Origin: Flavobacterium dauae
GTDB taxonomy: Bacteria; Bacteroidota; Bacteroidia; Flavobacteriales; Flavobacteriaceae
Direction of reading: 5' to 3'
Assembly (NCBI RefSeq): GCF_004151275.2
Contig: NZ_CP130821.1
Span: 1,922,001 to 1,986,000, forward strand
DNA: 64,000 bases
Shown here piece after piece: positions 25,637-35,465 of the stretch (its first letter is position 1; each line of letters begins with the position of its first letter). The notes under the pieces were generated by a model. It worked only from the letters and a program-made list of their open reading frames with translations, did no database searches and was not told the origin of the DNA. Both the position numbers and the translations under genes were made by a program.

Positions 25637-26554
25637 TTAACGAATGCTTATGTCTAAATACATTCCATCTTCGTCCACTTTTGTTATTACGTCATAATAA
25701 TAGGCTCCGTATAGAAAAGGGGTGTAATAAGGATAAACATTTAATATATCATCTTGGTTAAAAACTACTTCGTCTGAATTTTCAGTAGTATCATCAGAAA
25801 CAATGTTATAGAATAAAGGGATCGTTGGTCCCACACTTGGTACATTAACTGCTATGCTGGCTGAAGCCCACTTTGTGGAAGGGTAATTATAACAAAACGG
25901 TGTTACAAAATGGCTGTTTACAACCACATTTGTAGTAGGGTCAATAGCTTCCCAATAAAAAAAGAATACCTTGCCATAACTTGCCAAAAGCGACTCTTCC
26001 AGAGTACTAACACCTATTATTGGACTAACATTAAAATATTCGTTATTAGGGTTATTAATAGGGTTCATTGTTTGAATAACAGGGCAATGATTATTGATAG
26101 ACTCTATTTCCACGATTTCTGTTCCGGGTGCTCCTGTCCCGTCCAATATAATGGGCTGGGCAGGAATGAAATTACCTATTTTATAACCGTTGGCATATAA
26201 ATTTGGATAGTTGGATAAATTAAGAAGAGTCCCATAATAATTGTTATTATTAACACCATCATAATATGCCAAACCTACATAAGGGGTAACTCTGAAAATA
26301 AGTCGCCCACCTGGGATTACATTTGTAGAGTTCTCAATAGTGTATCTCACAGGAGTGTCAATAAAAGGCTGCTCTATATTCCACGGAGAATGGTATATAT
26401 TAACCACTGTAAAAGGAGCATTTGCTCCTGAATCATCTGAAGCTGTGTTTGCTGCTTCCAAACCATTGTTTTGTGTATCGATGTCTTGATAAACGTCTTC
26501 GCTGCACGCTGCGAGAGCGAAAATTCCTAAAATAGATAGTACTATTTTTTTCAT
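25637..26554 (-). CDS. Putative lipoprotein of unknown function
   Basis: 305 residues beginning MKKIVLSILGIFALAACSED, a lipoprotein signal with the modified Cys at residue 17. The mature part is rich in Asn, Tyr and Pro and in beta strands (VRYTIENSTNVIPGGRLIFRVTPYVGLAYYDG, GKVFFFYWEAIDPTTN). I recognise no family. It overlaps, within one base, the sorting-domain gene that follows, so the two form an accessory operon. Base composition and codon use are a little less regular than in maeB or sprA, in line with a variable locus. Confidence 0.8.
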   Translation of the reverse strand: MKKIVLSILGIFALAACSEDVYQDIDTQNNGLEAANTASDDSGANAPFTVVNIYHSPWNIEQPFIDTPVRYTIENSTNVIPGGRLIFRVTPYVGLAYYDGVNNNNYYGTLLNLSNYPNLYANGYKIGNFIPAQPIILDGTGAPGTEIVEIESINNHCPVIQTMNPINNPNNEYFNVSPIIGVSTLEESLLASYGKVFFFYWEAIDPTTNVVVNSHFVTPFCYNYPSTKWASASIAVNVPSVGPTIPLFYNIVSDDTTENSDEVVFNQDDILNVYPYYTPFLYGAYYYDVITKVDEDGMYLDISIR

Positions 26555-26703
26555 AATTACTAAAGATTACGAATGTACCACTCTATAATGATAAGCCAAT
26601 AAAGAATGACAAAAAAGCGGACATTCTGATTTATATTGAACGCAATATATTAAAAAAAAATTTATAATATATTTATTTTTAACAATTAAAGATAAAATCT
26701 CAC

Positions 26704-26740
26704 AAAAAAAACAGTTCCCTTTTTTCGGAAACCGTTTCTA
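26704..26740 (-). terminator. Terminator after maeB
   Basis: Arms 26710-26719 and 26727-26736 pair over ten positions with two wobbles, and a run of eight T follows on the minus strand. It lies 22 nt past the maeB stop. Confidence 0.82.
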
Positions 26741-26761
26741 TATTATTAAATAAAAATATGG

Positions 26762-29041
26762 TTACTTTTTTCTATTAGCTTTTTCCTGAGCATCTATCAC
26801 AGCAACAGCCGTCATATTTACCATTTCTTCAACGCTCGCCCCTAACTGAAAAACGTGTACAGGTGCATCTAAGCCCAATAAAATAGGTCCAATCGATGTT
26901 ACTCCGTTTAATTCTTTCAACATTTTGTAAGTGGTATTTGCAGCGTCTAAATTGGCAAAAACCAACGTGTTTACTTTTTTGTTGACTAATTTAGAGAACG
27001 GAAATTTTTCTTTCAGCATTTCCCGATTCAATGCAAAATCCATCTGAATTTCACCGTCAACAATCATATCCGGATATTGTTTATGTAAAATATCTACTGC
27101 ATTACGCATTTTTGTTGGAGTTTCTTCTTTTGACGATCCAAAATTCCCGTATGAAATCATTGCAACAACCGGATCTAAACCAAACATTTTAACCACATGA
27201 CTGGTCATTAAGGCTATTTTTGCCACCCCTTCTGTGGTAGGGTTTGGATTTACTGCGGTATCTGCCAAAAACATTGGTCCGCGTTTGGTAAGCATTAAGT
27301 TGGTAGATGATACTTTTGCCACTCCGTTGGCACGTGGAATTAAATCTAACACAGGTTTTAATGCGGTAGAATAACTACGGGAATAGCCCGATAACATAGC
27401 ATCTGCTTCGCCATGCAAAACCATCATTGAAGCAAAATAACTACGGTCGCGCATTAATTTTTCTGCATCAAATTTGGTAACTCCTCTACGTTCTCTTGAT
27501 TTCCAAAATTTCTCTGCGTAACGTTCTCTGCGTTCTGCTTCTTCTTTAATTTTTGGATCGATAATCATTACATCGGCATCAAAACCAATCTCTTCTTTCA
27601 ATTCTAAAATGATCTCTTTATTTCCTAATAAAATAGGAATTGCAATACCTTCTTCATACGCAATTTGTGCCGCTTTTAACACATTTAACTGATCGGCCTC
27701 GGTATAAACCACTTTTTTAGGATCCATTTTTGCACGGTTCATTAATAAACGAACCAGCTTGTTATCTGACCCCATACGGTCTGATAATTCATCACGGTAT
27801 TTATCCCAATCGGCAATTGGTTCAGTTGCAACGCCCGATTCCATCGCTGCTTTTGCTACTGCCGGCGGAATTTCGGTCATTAATCGTGGATCAAACGGTT
27901 TTGGCAAAATATAATCTTTACCAAAACTCAATTTCTTTGCACCATAAGCAATATTTACCTGCTCTGGCACGGTTTCTTTTGCCAGTTTAGCCAACGCATA
28001 AACGGCAGCCAACTTCATTTCTTCGTTAATCTTTGTTGCACGAACATCTAACGCTCCACGAAAAATAAACGGAAAGCCCAATACGTTATTTACCTGATTA
28101 GGCTTGTCTGAACGACCGGTTGCCATAATAATATCGTTACGTGTGGCAACTGCCAGCTCGTAATCTATTTCGGGAACAGGATTTGCCATTGCAAAAACGA
28201 TAGGATTGTTATTCATTGTAAGCAACATCTCCGGTGTTAGAACATTTGGTGCCGATAACCCAAGAAACATATCGCTATTTTTCATAGCATCAGCCAACGA
28301 CAGGTTTTCAACATCTTTGGCATATTGCATTTGCACAGGTAATAAATCGGTACGTTTTGTATGCAAAACGCCGTCTTTATCAAACATAATAATGTTTTTT
28401 GACTGTACACCTAATTGTAGATATAAATTAGAGCACGCTAAAGCCGCCGAACCCGCACCAGACACCACAATTTTAATGTCTTCGATTTTTTTACCTGCCA
28501 ATTCTAAGGCATTTAACAACGCTGCCGCAGAAATAATTGCCGTTCCGTGTTGATCGTCGTGCATTACGGGAATATCCAGTTCTTCTTTTAAACGACGTTC
28601 AATCTCAAAAGATTCAGGTGCTTTGATATCTTCCAGGTTAATTCCTCCAAAAGTTGGTGCTATATTTTTAACGGTTTCAACAAACGCGTCTATGTCTTTT
28701 GTATCAACTTCAATATCAAAAACGTCTATATCGGCAAAAATCTTAAAAAGCAAGCCTTTACCTTCCATCACCGGTTTTGAAGCTTCCGGACCAATATCGC
28801 CCAAACCTAAAACCGCCGTACCGTTACTTATTACTGCAACCAGATTTCCTTTTGCGGTATATTTATATACATTAGTAACGTTTTTTGCAATTTCCAGACA
28901 AGGTTCTGCAACCCCCGGAGAGTATGCTAAAGATAAATCTCTTTGAGAGGCATAAGGTTTTGTTGGAACTACTGCAATTTTACCCGGATGCGGTTTTGCA
29001 TGGTATAAAAGCGCCTCGCGGCGTTTGGTATCTTTGTGCAT
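26762..29041 (-). CDS. maeB: NADP-dependent malic enzyme with phosphotransacetylase-like domain
   Basis: 759 residues from the ATG at 29039-29041 ([22 protein letters not shown]); the promoter box at 29063-29070 excludes a longer start. It converts malate to pyruvate and CO2 with NADP reduction. The N-terminal malic domain shows [33 protein letters not shown] and the nucleotide fold [14 protein letters not shown]. From about residue 430 a phosphotransacetylase-like domain follows (regulatory in this family; [40 protein letters not shown]). Length is normal for MaeB. A decayed copy of an internal part lies 3 kb downstream. Confidence 0.95.
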   Translation of the reverse strand: MHKDTKRREALLYHAKPHPGKIAVVPTKPYASQRDLSLAYSPGVAEPCLEIAKNVTNVYKYTAKGNLVAVISNGTAVLGLGDIGPEASKPVMEGKGLLFKIFADIDVFDIEVDTKDIDAFVETVKNIAPTFGGINLEDIKAPESFEIERRLKEELDIPVMHDDQHGTAIISAAALLNALELAGKKIEDIKIVVSGAGSAALACSNLYLQLGVQSKNIIMFDKDGVLHTKRTDLLPVQMQYAKDVENLSLADAMKNSDMFLGLSAPNVLTPEMLLTMNNNPIVFAMANPVPEIDYELAVATRNDIIMATGRSDKPNQVNNVLGFPFIFRGALDVRATKINEEMKLAAVYALAKLAKETVPEQVNIAYGAKKLSFGKDYILPKPFDPRLMTEIPPAVAKAAMESGVATEPIADWDKYRDELSDRMGSDNKLVRLLMNRAKMDPKKVVYTEADQLNVLKAAQIAYEEGIAIPILLGNKEIILELKEEIGFDADVMIIDPKIKEEAERRERYAEKFWKSRERRGVTKFDAEKLMRDRSYFASMMVLHGEADAMLSGYSRSYSTALKPVLDLIPRANGVAKVSSTNLMLTKRGPMFLADTAVNPNPTTEGVAKIALMTSHVVKMFGLDPVVAMISYGNFGSSKEETPTKMRNAVDILHKQYPDMIVDGEIQMDFALNREMLKEKFPFSKLVNKKVNTLVFANLDAANTTYKMLKELNGVTSIGPILLGLDAPVHVFQLGASVEEMVNMTAVAVIDAQEKANRKK

Positions 29042-29062
29042 GATTTTCTTTTTTTTGAATAA

Positions 29063-29092
29063 CAAATATACCAAGCTTACAAGAAGAACAAA
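29063..29092 (-). promoter_or_regulatory. Full Bacteroidota promoter for maeB
   Basis: On the minus strand TTTG at 29089-29092, an 18-nt spacer, then TATATTTG at 29063-29070, 21 nt before the chosen ATG. Confidence 0.75.
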
Positions 29093-29102
29093 AAAGTTTT
29101 GC

Positions 29103-30041
29103 TTACTTTTTAAAGTTATTTTTTCTTAGAAATTCGATATTCCGTGTTAAACCAGAAAACTTGGTACGTTTTACAGGTGATTTACGAAAAATTTCGTTGA
29201 ACAATTCATTGGTTAAATCGTTCCATTGCTGTTTGTCGTAATCAATTAACGTTGGTTTTGGTTTAAAAAGTGGCTCGTTATTTGGTTTTGCAAAACGATT
29301 CCACGGACAAACATCCTGACAAACATCGCAACCGTACATCCAATCGTCTAACTTGCCTAAAAACTCATCGGGAATGGCATCTTTCAGTTCAATAGTCAAA
29401 TACGAAATACATTTACTGCCGTTCACAATATAAGGCGATTCTATTGCTTGTGTGGGGCACGCATCGATACAAGCGGTGCACGAACCGCAGTGATTGGTTG
29501 TTGCGGTATCGTACATCAACTCTAAATCAATGATTAATTCGGCAACGAAAAAGAACGATCCTTCGGTTTTACGGATTAAGTTGTTGTTTTTACCAACCCA
29601 GCCCAATCCTGATTTTGCTGCCCAGGCTTTATCTAACACCGGTGCCGAATCGACAAAAACGCGACCATCGACCTCGCCTATTTCATCGTTAATAAAATGC
29701 AGCAGATCTTTTAATTTATCTTTAATTACAAAATGATAATCTTCGCCGTAAGCGTACTTGGAAATTTTATACGAATCTTGATTTTGTTGTTCGGCAGGAA
29801 AGTAATTCAACAATAAAGACACTACCGATTTTGCACCGGGAACCAAAAGTCGTGGATCTAACCGTTTATCAAAATGATTTTCCATATACTTCATTTCGCC
29901 GTGCATATTGTTTTTTAACCAACTTTCTAACCGCGGTGCTTCTTCTTCTAAAAAGGTTGCTTGCGAAATACCACAATAAGAAAAGCCCAAATCGAGGGCT
30001 TTGTCTTTAATGAATTTTGTATATTTTTCTTTGTTAGTCAT
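29103..30041 (-). CDS. queG: Epoxyqueuosine reductase
   Basis: 312 residues, the length of QueG without the C-terminal HEAT extension seen in some relatives. It reduces epoxyqueuosine to queuosine in tRNA with cobalamin and two [4Fe-4S] clusters. The ferredoxin-like cysteines are in [16 protein letters not shown] and [11 protein letters not shown], eight in all. [16 protein letters not shown] near residues 92-107, [22 protein letters not shown] near 128-149 and the LLNYFPA segment are typical. It lies upstream of maeB, which has its own promoter. Confidence 0.95.
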   Translation of the reverse strand: MTNKEKYTKFIKDKALDLGFSYCGISQATFLEEEAPRLESWLKNNMHGEMKYMENHFDKRLDPRLLVPGAKSVVSLLLNYFPAEQQNQDSYKISKYAYGEDYHFVIKDKLKDLLHFINDEIGEVDGRVFVDSAPVLDKAWAAKSGLGWVGKNNNLIRKTEGSFFFVAELIIDLELMYDTATTNHCGSCTACIDACPTQAIESPYIVNGSKCISYLTIELKDAIPDEFLGKLDDWMYGCDVCQDVCPWNRFAKPNNEPLFKPKPTLIDYDKQQWNDLTNELFNEIFRKSPVKRTKFSGLTRNIEFLRKNNFKK

Positions 30042-30344
30042 AATCTACCTATTTCCACAGATGCACGGATAAATATAAAAATGAAACTATAGCACATTAT
30101 CTTTTTATACGCAATAAACTGAAAATCAAATAGTTTTTTTTTACCACATAGATTCTGTATTTACTGTTTAAAAAAATTTAGATCACATAGTTTTTGTATT
30201 GTACAAAAAAACATAGCTGGATATGTATTTTATCAAAGATAAAAACTATATACTTTTTATTTTCTATACCTACTAATAAATCTGTAAATAACTATATTTT
30301 CTATTGTGGTTTAAAAAACAGAAATAGCTCGGTAACTAATAGAT
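30042..30344. other. AT-rich intergenic stretch without a supported gene
   Basis: About 300 bases between ruvB (left end) and queG (right end on the minus strand). Short words ACATAG and TGTATT recur irregularly (near 30150, 30187, 30212). I see no open frame of useful length, no strong hairpin with a T run and no consensus promoter. Confidence 0.6.
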
Positions 30345-31379
30345 TTATTCATAGCTATTAAACAAACCCGATTGCTTGCCTACATTATGTCTGCCCAAAT
30401 GGGTGTATGCTTTTTCGGTAACTTCACGCCCGCGCGGTGTTCGGTAAATAAATCCTTCCTGAATAAGAAATGGTTCATAAACTTCTTCAATGGTTTCCGA
30501 ATTTTCTGAAACGGCAGTTGCCAATGTTGACAAGCCTACCGGACCGCCTTTGAATTTATCAATAATGGTTGATAAAATTTTGTTATCCATTTCGTCTAAC
30601 CCATATTTATCAACATTTAGGGCTTTTAAAGCAAAACGAGAAATTTCAATATCGATGCGTCCGTTGCCTTTAATCTGTGCAAAATCGCGAACTCTGCGCA
30701 ACAAAGCATTAGCAATACGAGGCGTACCACGGCTTCGACCCGCAATTTCAATCGCAGCTTCCATATCAATAGGAACCTTTAAAATGGTTGCACTACGCTC
30801 TACAATGGTTGATAATAATTCGATATTATAATACTGTAAACGACTTTGGATACCGAAACGTGCACGCATTGGTGCAGTCAATAATCCCGAACGTGTAGTT
30901 GCACCAACCAACGTAAAAGGATTCAGGTTGATTTGAACCGAACGTGCATTTGGACCAGATTCAATCATAATATCGATCTTAAAATCTTCCATTGCCGAAT
31001 ACAGATATTCTTCCACAACAGGGCTTAATCTGTGAATTTCATCGATAAACAGAATATCGCGTTCTTCTAAATTCGTTAGTAATCCAGCTAAATCTCCGGG
31101 TTTATCTAACACCGGACCCGATGTAATTTTGATTCCCACATTTAATTCGTTTGCCAAAATATTAGATAGCGTTGTTTTTCCCAAACCCGGAGGTCCGTGA
31201 AACAACGTGTGATCTAAAGCTTCGCCACGCAAATTGGCAGCTTTTACAAACACTTTTAAATTTTCTAATACCTGATCTTGACCCGCAAAATCATCAAACG
31301 AGAGCGGACGCAGTTTTTTTTCTACATCGATTTCTTCGTTAGAATAATTTTCGTTGGTTGGATTTAAATGTTCGTTCAT
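30345..31379 (-). CDS. ruvB: Holliday junction helicase motor RuvB
   Basis: 344 residues, standard. Hexameric AAA+ ATPase that drives branch migration with RuvA. Walker A GPPGLGKT is at residues 62-69, Walker B as LFIDEIHRL near 110-118, sensor 1 in [20 protein letters not shown] near 158-177 with the arginine finger, and the winged-helix C-terminal domain ([35 protein letters not shown]). The N terminus [14 protein letters not shown] is canonical. The consensus promoter box is only five bases from the ATG, so the mRNA may be leaderless. Confidence 0.98.
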   Translation of the reverse strand: MNEHLNPTNENYSNEEIDVEKKLRPLSFDDFAGQDQVLENLKVFVKAANLRGEALDHTLFHGPPGLGKTTLSNILANELNVGIKITSGPVLDKPGDLAGLLTNLEERDILFIDEIHRLSPVVEEYLYSAMEDFKIDIMIESGPNARSVQINLNPFTLVGATTRSGLLTAPMRARFGIQSRLQYYNIELLSTIVERSATILKVPIDMEAAIEIAGRSRGTPRIANALLRRVRDFAQIKGNGRIDIEISRFALKALNVDKYGLDEMDNKILSTIIDKFKGGPVGLSTLATAVSENSETIEEVYEPFLIQEGFIYRTPRGREVTEKAYTHLGRHNVGKQSGLFNSYE

Positions 31380-31383
31380 AACA

Positions 31384-31391
31384 CAAAGATA
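31384..31391 (-). promoter_or_regulatory. -7 promoter box for ruvB (TATCTTTG), nearly touching the start codon
   Basis: TATCTTTG on the minus strand matches TAnnTTTG, with only four bases (TGTT) between it and the ATG at 31377-31379. Transcription would begin at, or within a few bases of, the start codon. Confidence 0.6.
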
Positions 31392-31459
31392 GTATTTTTA
31401 GACAAGAAAAAATGTTTTACAAAAAGTGGTTGTATCTTTAACCTTTAATTTTATAAAAG

Positions 31460-32080
31460 ATGAATTGTACGCTGTGTGATACTTTTTTGAATCAAAAGAT
31501 CGATACCGATTATTATGTTTGTAGCACTTGTAATGCGTACGTAAAATGCGCTGATTTGTATTTTAATGAAGCAAAAGAGAAAAATCATTACGAGCAACAC
31601 AATAATGATGTGAACGATGCAGGGTACAAAAACTTCACTGCTCCGGTTACAAATACTATTTTAGAATATTGTTCAACTGAAATGTTAGGGCTTGATTATG
31701 GCTGTGGAAAAGGCCCCGTAATTAGTAAACAGTTGATTGAAAAAGGATACAACGTTGATTTGTATGATCCTTATTTTTATCCGGATACTTCATATTTAAA
31801 CAAACAATACGATTATATTTTTAGCTGCGAAGTGTTTGAACATTTTTATAATCCTTTTGAAGAAATCAAAAAACTGCACAGGATTTTAAAGCAAGATGGA
31901 TTATTGATTATTAAAACACATTTATACAACCATCAAACCGATTTTAAAAACTGGTATTACCGTAAAGACCAAACGCACGTTTTTATCTATACGCTTAAAA
32001 CGTTTGAATACATAGCGGAACATTTTGGGTTTGATAGTATAACCTTGACCGAAAAGCTGATTGTTTTAAGGAAAAAATAA
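31460..32080 (+). CDS. Class I SAM-dependent methyltransferase with N-terminal zinc-ribbon-like motif
   Basis: 206 residues. The first 25 carry four cysteines in a C-x2-C ... C-x2-C arrangement (Cys3, Cys6, Cys21, Cys24), likely a zinc-binding ribbon. The SAM fold follows: motif I LGLDYGCGKGPVISKQL near residues 76-92, acidic strand-2 end DLYDPYFYPD near 99-108, and SCEVFEHFYNPFEEIKKLHRILKQDGLLIIKTHLY near 119-153. The late H-F-G-F-D-S motif closes the sheet. Substrate is unknown; relatives include methyltransferases acting on small metabolites or lipids. It is divergent from ruvB. Confidence 0.85.
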   Translation: MNCTLCDTFLNQKIDTDYYVCSTCNAYVKCADLYFNEAKEKNHYEQHNNDVNDAGYKNFTAPVTNTILEYCSTEMLGLDYGCGKGPVISKQLIEKGYNVDLYDPYFYPDTSYLNKQYDYIFSCEVFEHFYNPFEEIKKLHRILKQDGLLIIKTHLYNHQTDFKNWYYRKDQTHVFIYTLKTFEYIAEHFGFDSITLTEKLIVLRKK

Positions 32081-32338
32081 TTTTTATACGTATAATTGAT
32101 TAATTTAAACAAATATCCCCGAATCAAAATTATTTGGCTACCGTAAATCTTTCATTGACAAGCATAATTCGCTGGTTATTATATTAAAAATAACATCTTC
32201 TACATTGTAACTTTTACCGATAACAGAAATAATCATTTTTACAACATACAACAGTAGTTAAGTATTTTATAGTAAGAAAAAACTCAATACATTCAAAAAG
32301 GCTGTTGTTGGTTTATTGAGTCAATACTTTTGATCTAC

Positions 32339-32676
32339 TTATTTGGTGCTATACAATTCCCATGTAGCATCTTTTACAAGATAATACCGCGGATAGCTTT
32401 GAGCTTGAAATGTACCTGAATTTTTAATTTCGACCTTATCCTCGCCAATTCTCAACTCAAAATTTCCCTTTAGTTTTACCTTTTTATCTAAATAAATACT
32501 ATCCCAGGTTTGTAATCCTGAAATTGCATATACTTCATCATTTCCAGACAATATCGCACCATATTTTACATTTTTTGCTGTTCCAATAACAACATTATAA
32601 TTACCCGATTTTGTTATAGATTTACAACCTACCATTAAAAACAAACAAAAGCACTAAACTGCAATCTACTTATCAT
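32339..32676 (-). pseudogene. Small lipoprotein gene with a one-base frameshift in the signal peptide
   Basis: From the ATG at 32674-32676 the frame reads MISRLQFSAFVCF and then a stop. The adjacent frame continues, after the same T run, as LMVGCKSITKSGNYNVV to a stop at 32339. Adding one T to the five-T run (32637-32641) restores a perfect lipoprotein signal with lipobox L-M-V-G-C. Joined, the product would have about 112 residues, beta-rich, with no family I recognise. Without repair only an internal TTG could start translation, giving a signal too short for export. Confidence 0.75.
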
Positions 32677-32689
32677 AAATTATGTATTA

Positions 32690-32720
32690 TAAAAAAAGCA
32701 ACCGTTAAGTTGCTCTTTTT
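32690..32720 (-). terminator. Terminator after the TPR-protein gene
   Basis: AGCAAC at 32697-32702 pairs with GTTGCT at 32709-32714, and the minus strand continues with seven T. It ends the ExbB-TonB-TPR gene series. Confidence 0.85.
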
Positions 32721-32723
32721 TAT

Positions 32724-34379
32724 TTAATTAGTGCTTTGCACTTGCTTTCGTGCGTATTCGTTACTTGAATCTAACTGCAACACTTTTCTAAAAGAATTTG
32801 TTGCTTTTTCTTTATTTATTGACTGATTGTAATTTCCAATCATTGTATAAGCTTCAACCAAAGCTTCTTTAAAAGCTGCATCATTAGCTCTGCCTTTTTC
32901 TGTTAACAGGCTTATAAACCCTTCATAATCTTTTTCCATTTGAGCCAAAGACGTTGCGGTATTTAAATTTCTGTTTACACGGGCACTGATTAAATAAGCT
33001 TCAAAAGTAGGTGTTTTTTTCAATGAATTATCCAAATCACTTTTTGCTTTATGTAGCTGGTCTTGAAACATTGGTTTATCACTTGCCATATAAAGTGCAT
33101 TTCCTTTATAGTACATATCATAAACGTAATATGGAGATTTTTCATCTTTAGATGCCAAATCAAACACAAAATAAGCTTGTTCAAAATGTTCATCTTTAAA
33201 TAAATCGACTCCTAACTGGTGCAAAGCTGTTCCTAATTGTGGATTTTCTTTTACTGCTTTAGACATTTCGTCGATTGATTTTTTATAAACCGCTTCGTTA
33301 AACGTACCGTCTTCATTACGAGATGTTTCTAATTCTGCTAAACCTTTATACAAATAATCAATTGGTAAGATTTGCTCTTTTTTATCCTGAACATCAAAAT
33401 ATTTATTGATACTTTCTTTAGCATCTAAAAATTTACCGTTTTGGAAATCGGCAATGGCACGGTAGCGGTACATATAGAAGTTATCTCCACGTGTGTACCA
33501 TTTGGTTCTAACCAAATCGCCCAAAGCATCATATGCTTTATTTTTAATAAAATAATTGGCTATTTCATTATCGGCATCTAAACTTTCGCCAATTAAACCG
33601 TGGTATTTAAAGTAATTTTCGACACCTTTTTGCAATAACGATTTATCGTCTTCAAAACGAGCGTAATCTGCATAAGTTAATCCCAATTGTTTGTAAACAT
33701 CGATATAATTTGGATCTTTTGCTACAATTGAATCATATACTTTTATGGCTTCTCCAAATTCATTACCGGCACGAAATACATCTGCCAATCTCATTTTTGG
33801 CAAAAGACTTTCCGGAAACATTTTCGATGTTTCGTAATAAACTCTGCGAGCATCAACAAAACGTTTTTCTGCAAAGTAAATATCTCCACGAGCAATATGG
33901 GGTTCAGCTACTTTTAAATCAACAAGCAATGCAAAATTTACATATTCTAAAGCGGCATCAAAATCTGGTTTTGGAGCTTTAGTATAAGCATCTGCTACAA
34001 CTAAGAAGGTTTCGTAATCGTTTAACGGCAAGTTATTAGTTCCTGCGTTAAATTTTGACTTGGCTTCTTTGTCTTTACCGTTTAATAAAGATATTTTACC
34101 AATTCCTATATTGTTAATACCTGGTTCTTTAACTGCTCTTAAACCTAATTTAAAATAATAACTTGCCGAATCCTGGTTGTTTTCGTTCAAATGGATTGTT
34201 CCTAAACGGTAAAAATTTCTTCCTTGATTTGGTTGGGTTTTTATAAGCTTATATAAATCTTTTTTTGCAACATCATACCTACCGTATTTTATTGCTGTAT
34301 CAATATCGGCACCTGTTTGGGCATTAACACTGAAGGTAAATGATAATAAAGCTAAACTTAATGTAATTTTTTTATTCAT
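32724..34379 (-). CDS. Periplasmic tetratricopeptide-repeat protein
   Basis: 551 residues with a signal peptide (MNKKITLSLALLSFTFSVNAQ). Many TPR-like helix pairs follow, for example GRNFYRLGTIHLNENNQDSASYYFKLGL near 52-80, AEPHIARGDIYFAEKRFVDARRVYYE and LLPKMRLADVFRAGNEFGEAIKVYDSIVAKDPNY; I count roughly ten repeats. TPRs are protein-binding scaffolds. It is the last gene of the ExbB/ExbD/TonB/PstS-like series, 29 nt after the PstS-like gene, and its position suggests a partner of the transport machine in the periplasm. Exact partner unknown. Confidence 0.85.
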   Translation of the reverse strand: MNKKITLSLALLSFTFSVNAQTGADIDTAIKYGRYDVAKKDLYKLIKTQPNQGRNFYRLGTIHLNENNQDSASYYFKLGLRAVKEPGINNIGIGKISLLNGKDKEAKSKFNAGTNNLPLNDYETFLVVADAYTKAPKPDFDAALEYVNFALLVDLKVAEPHIARGDIYFAEKRFVDARRVYYETSKMFPESLLPKMRLADVFRAGNEFGEAIKVYDSIVAKDPNYIDVYKQLGLTYADYARFEDDKSLLQKGVENYFKYHGLIGESLDADNEIANYFIKNKAYDALGDLVRTKWYTRGDNFYMYRYRAIADFQNGKFLDAKESINKYFDVQDKKEQILPIDYLYKGLAELETSRNEDGTFNEAVYKKSIDEMSKAVKENPQLGTALHQLGVDLFKDEHFEQAYFVFDLASKDEKSPYYVYDMYYKGNALYMASDKPMFQDQLHKAKSDLDNSLKKTPTFEAYLISARVNRNLNTATSLAQMEKDYEGFISLLTEKGRANDAAFKEALVEAYTMIGNYNQSINKEKATNSFRKVLQLDSSNEYARKQVQSTN

Positions 34380-34408
34380 AATTTACAATTATATTGAAAA
34401 AATTTAGA

Positions 34409-35296
34409 TTATTCAACTATGTTTATTTCTCGTTTGGGTAATGTTATTGGCATTAAACCTGATTTTAAAACAATGCGTTGTCCTTTGTCTGACGCTGCAA
34501 AACTTGCAAAACCTGTTCCCAATCCGGTTTTTCCTTGAACATCAATAATATTTATTGTTCTTATTAACGGATAGGTATTGTCTGCAATGGTACTTTGCGA
34601 CGGAGCAAAATATTGTTTTAACGAATCGTTGTAAACCAGCATTGACCGCAAGTTTTTAATACTTTCTTTTATTTTGTCATCAGGTTGCAGCATCCAATTA
34701 ATGCCCACAACGCCAATAGCGTTTTTATTTTTATTAATGTAAGATACTATTTCTTCTACTGTTTTGGTATAATAAACATTTTTACTTAATTTATCAACTT
34801 TGGCATCTTTCATTATGTTTGATACAATGGCTGAATTTGCATCGTGAAATACAAATATCTTATCGGATGTTTTTGTGCCTTTAAAAATTTCAATTACATC
34901 TTTATAATTAATTAATGTATCGTTTGTGTTTTTCTGTGCAATAAACAACACGGCATCTTTGGCAATTGGCGTAATTTTAGGTACTACTTTTCCTTTAAAA
35001 ACTTCTAATTCTTCTGCCGAAAATGTTTTAGGCACCACCGCCAAACGATTAGAATCGTTATAAACGGCATTTAAAATCTTGTTTTGCGAAAGCATCGTTA
35101 ACTTGATGTTTGCATTGGTATAATATGATTTAAACACTTCATTAATATCATCAACTAAAGGGTAAACAGATGATTCTACGTACATTTCTGTCGATCCTTT
35201 ATCATATGTTTCTTTTATTTCGGTTGTTGCTTCTGTACTTTTTTTACAAGAAACCAACAAACTTAACCCTATCACAGACCATATTATCTGTTTCAT
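34409..35296 (-). CDS. PstS-like substrate-binding lipoprotein
   Basis: 295 residues. A lipoprotein signal (MKQIIWSVIGLSLLVSCKKS, modified Cys17) precedes a periplasmic binding protein fold like PstS: NIKLTMLSQNKILNAVYNDSNRLAVV, VLFIAQKNTNDTLINYKDVIEIFKGTK, IVSNIMKDAKVDKLSKNVYYTKTVEEIVSYINKNKNAIGVVGINW and the closing TGLGTGFASFAASDKGQRIVLKSGLMP. No PstCAB transporter lies beside it, so it is unlikely to be an ABC feeder here; instead it sits in a TonB/ExbBD cluster. The anion ligand, if any, cannot be told. Confidence 0.85.
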   Translation of the reverse strand: MKQIIWSVIGLSLLVSCKKSTEATTEIKETYDKGSTEMYVESSVYPLVDDINEVFKSYYTNANIKLTMLSQNKILNAVYNDSNRLAVVPKTFSAEELEVFKGKVVPKITPIAKDAVLFIAQKNTNDTLINYKDVIEIFKGTKTSDKIFVFHDANSAIVSNIMKDAKVDKLSKNVYYTKTVEEIVSYINKNKNAIGVVGINWMLQPDDKIKESIKNLRSMLVYNDSLKQYFAPSQSTIADNTYPLIRTINIIDVQGKTGLGTGFASFAASDKGQRIVLKSGLMPITLPKREINIVE

Positions 35297-35440
35297 AAAT
35301 ATACACTATTAATTGATTGCTAAATCTACTAATTTTTTTTTTAATAAACTTTACAAAGTTTGCTTTTTTAACACTTAAAAAATTGTTGAGTAAAAACAAA
35401 TCCGGTTAATCCAATAAAACCTTTGATTCTGTAATAGACA

Positions 35441-35461
35441 AAGCCCGCTTTAAACGGGCTT
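35441..35461 (-). terminator. Weak hairpin after the second tonB gene
   Basis: AAGCCCG at 35441-35447 pairs with CGGGCTT at 35455-35461, five bases past the tonB stop. No good T run follows on the minus strand, so it may attenuate and let some transcription reach the PstS-like gene. Confidence 0.5.
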
Positions 35462-35465
35462 ACTT

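Noticed and set aside
26603-26627. AGAATG ... CATTCT inverted pair as a fifth copy of the dispersed repeat
   Set aside because: Only six-base arms with unrelated inner sequence; mentioned as a possible relic but not annotated.
30042-30344. Recurring ACATAG words suggesting a repeat array
   Set aside because: Spacing and flanks are irregular; nothing resembles CRISPR or a regular tandem repeat.
32151-32260. A 32-codon minus-strand frame (MIISVIGKSYNVEDV...) in the gap after the methyltransferase gene
   Set aside because: Too short, no promoter box or terminator of its own and no family recognised; it could be a remnant but cannot be supported.
34409-35296. A phosphate ABC transporter locus
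   Set aside because: Only a PstS-like binding protein is present; no PstC, PstA, PstB or PhoU gene lies nearby.
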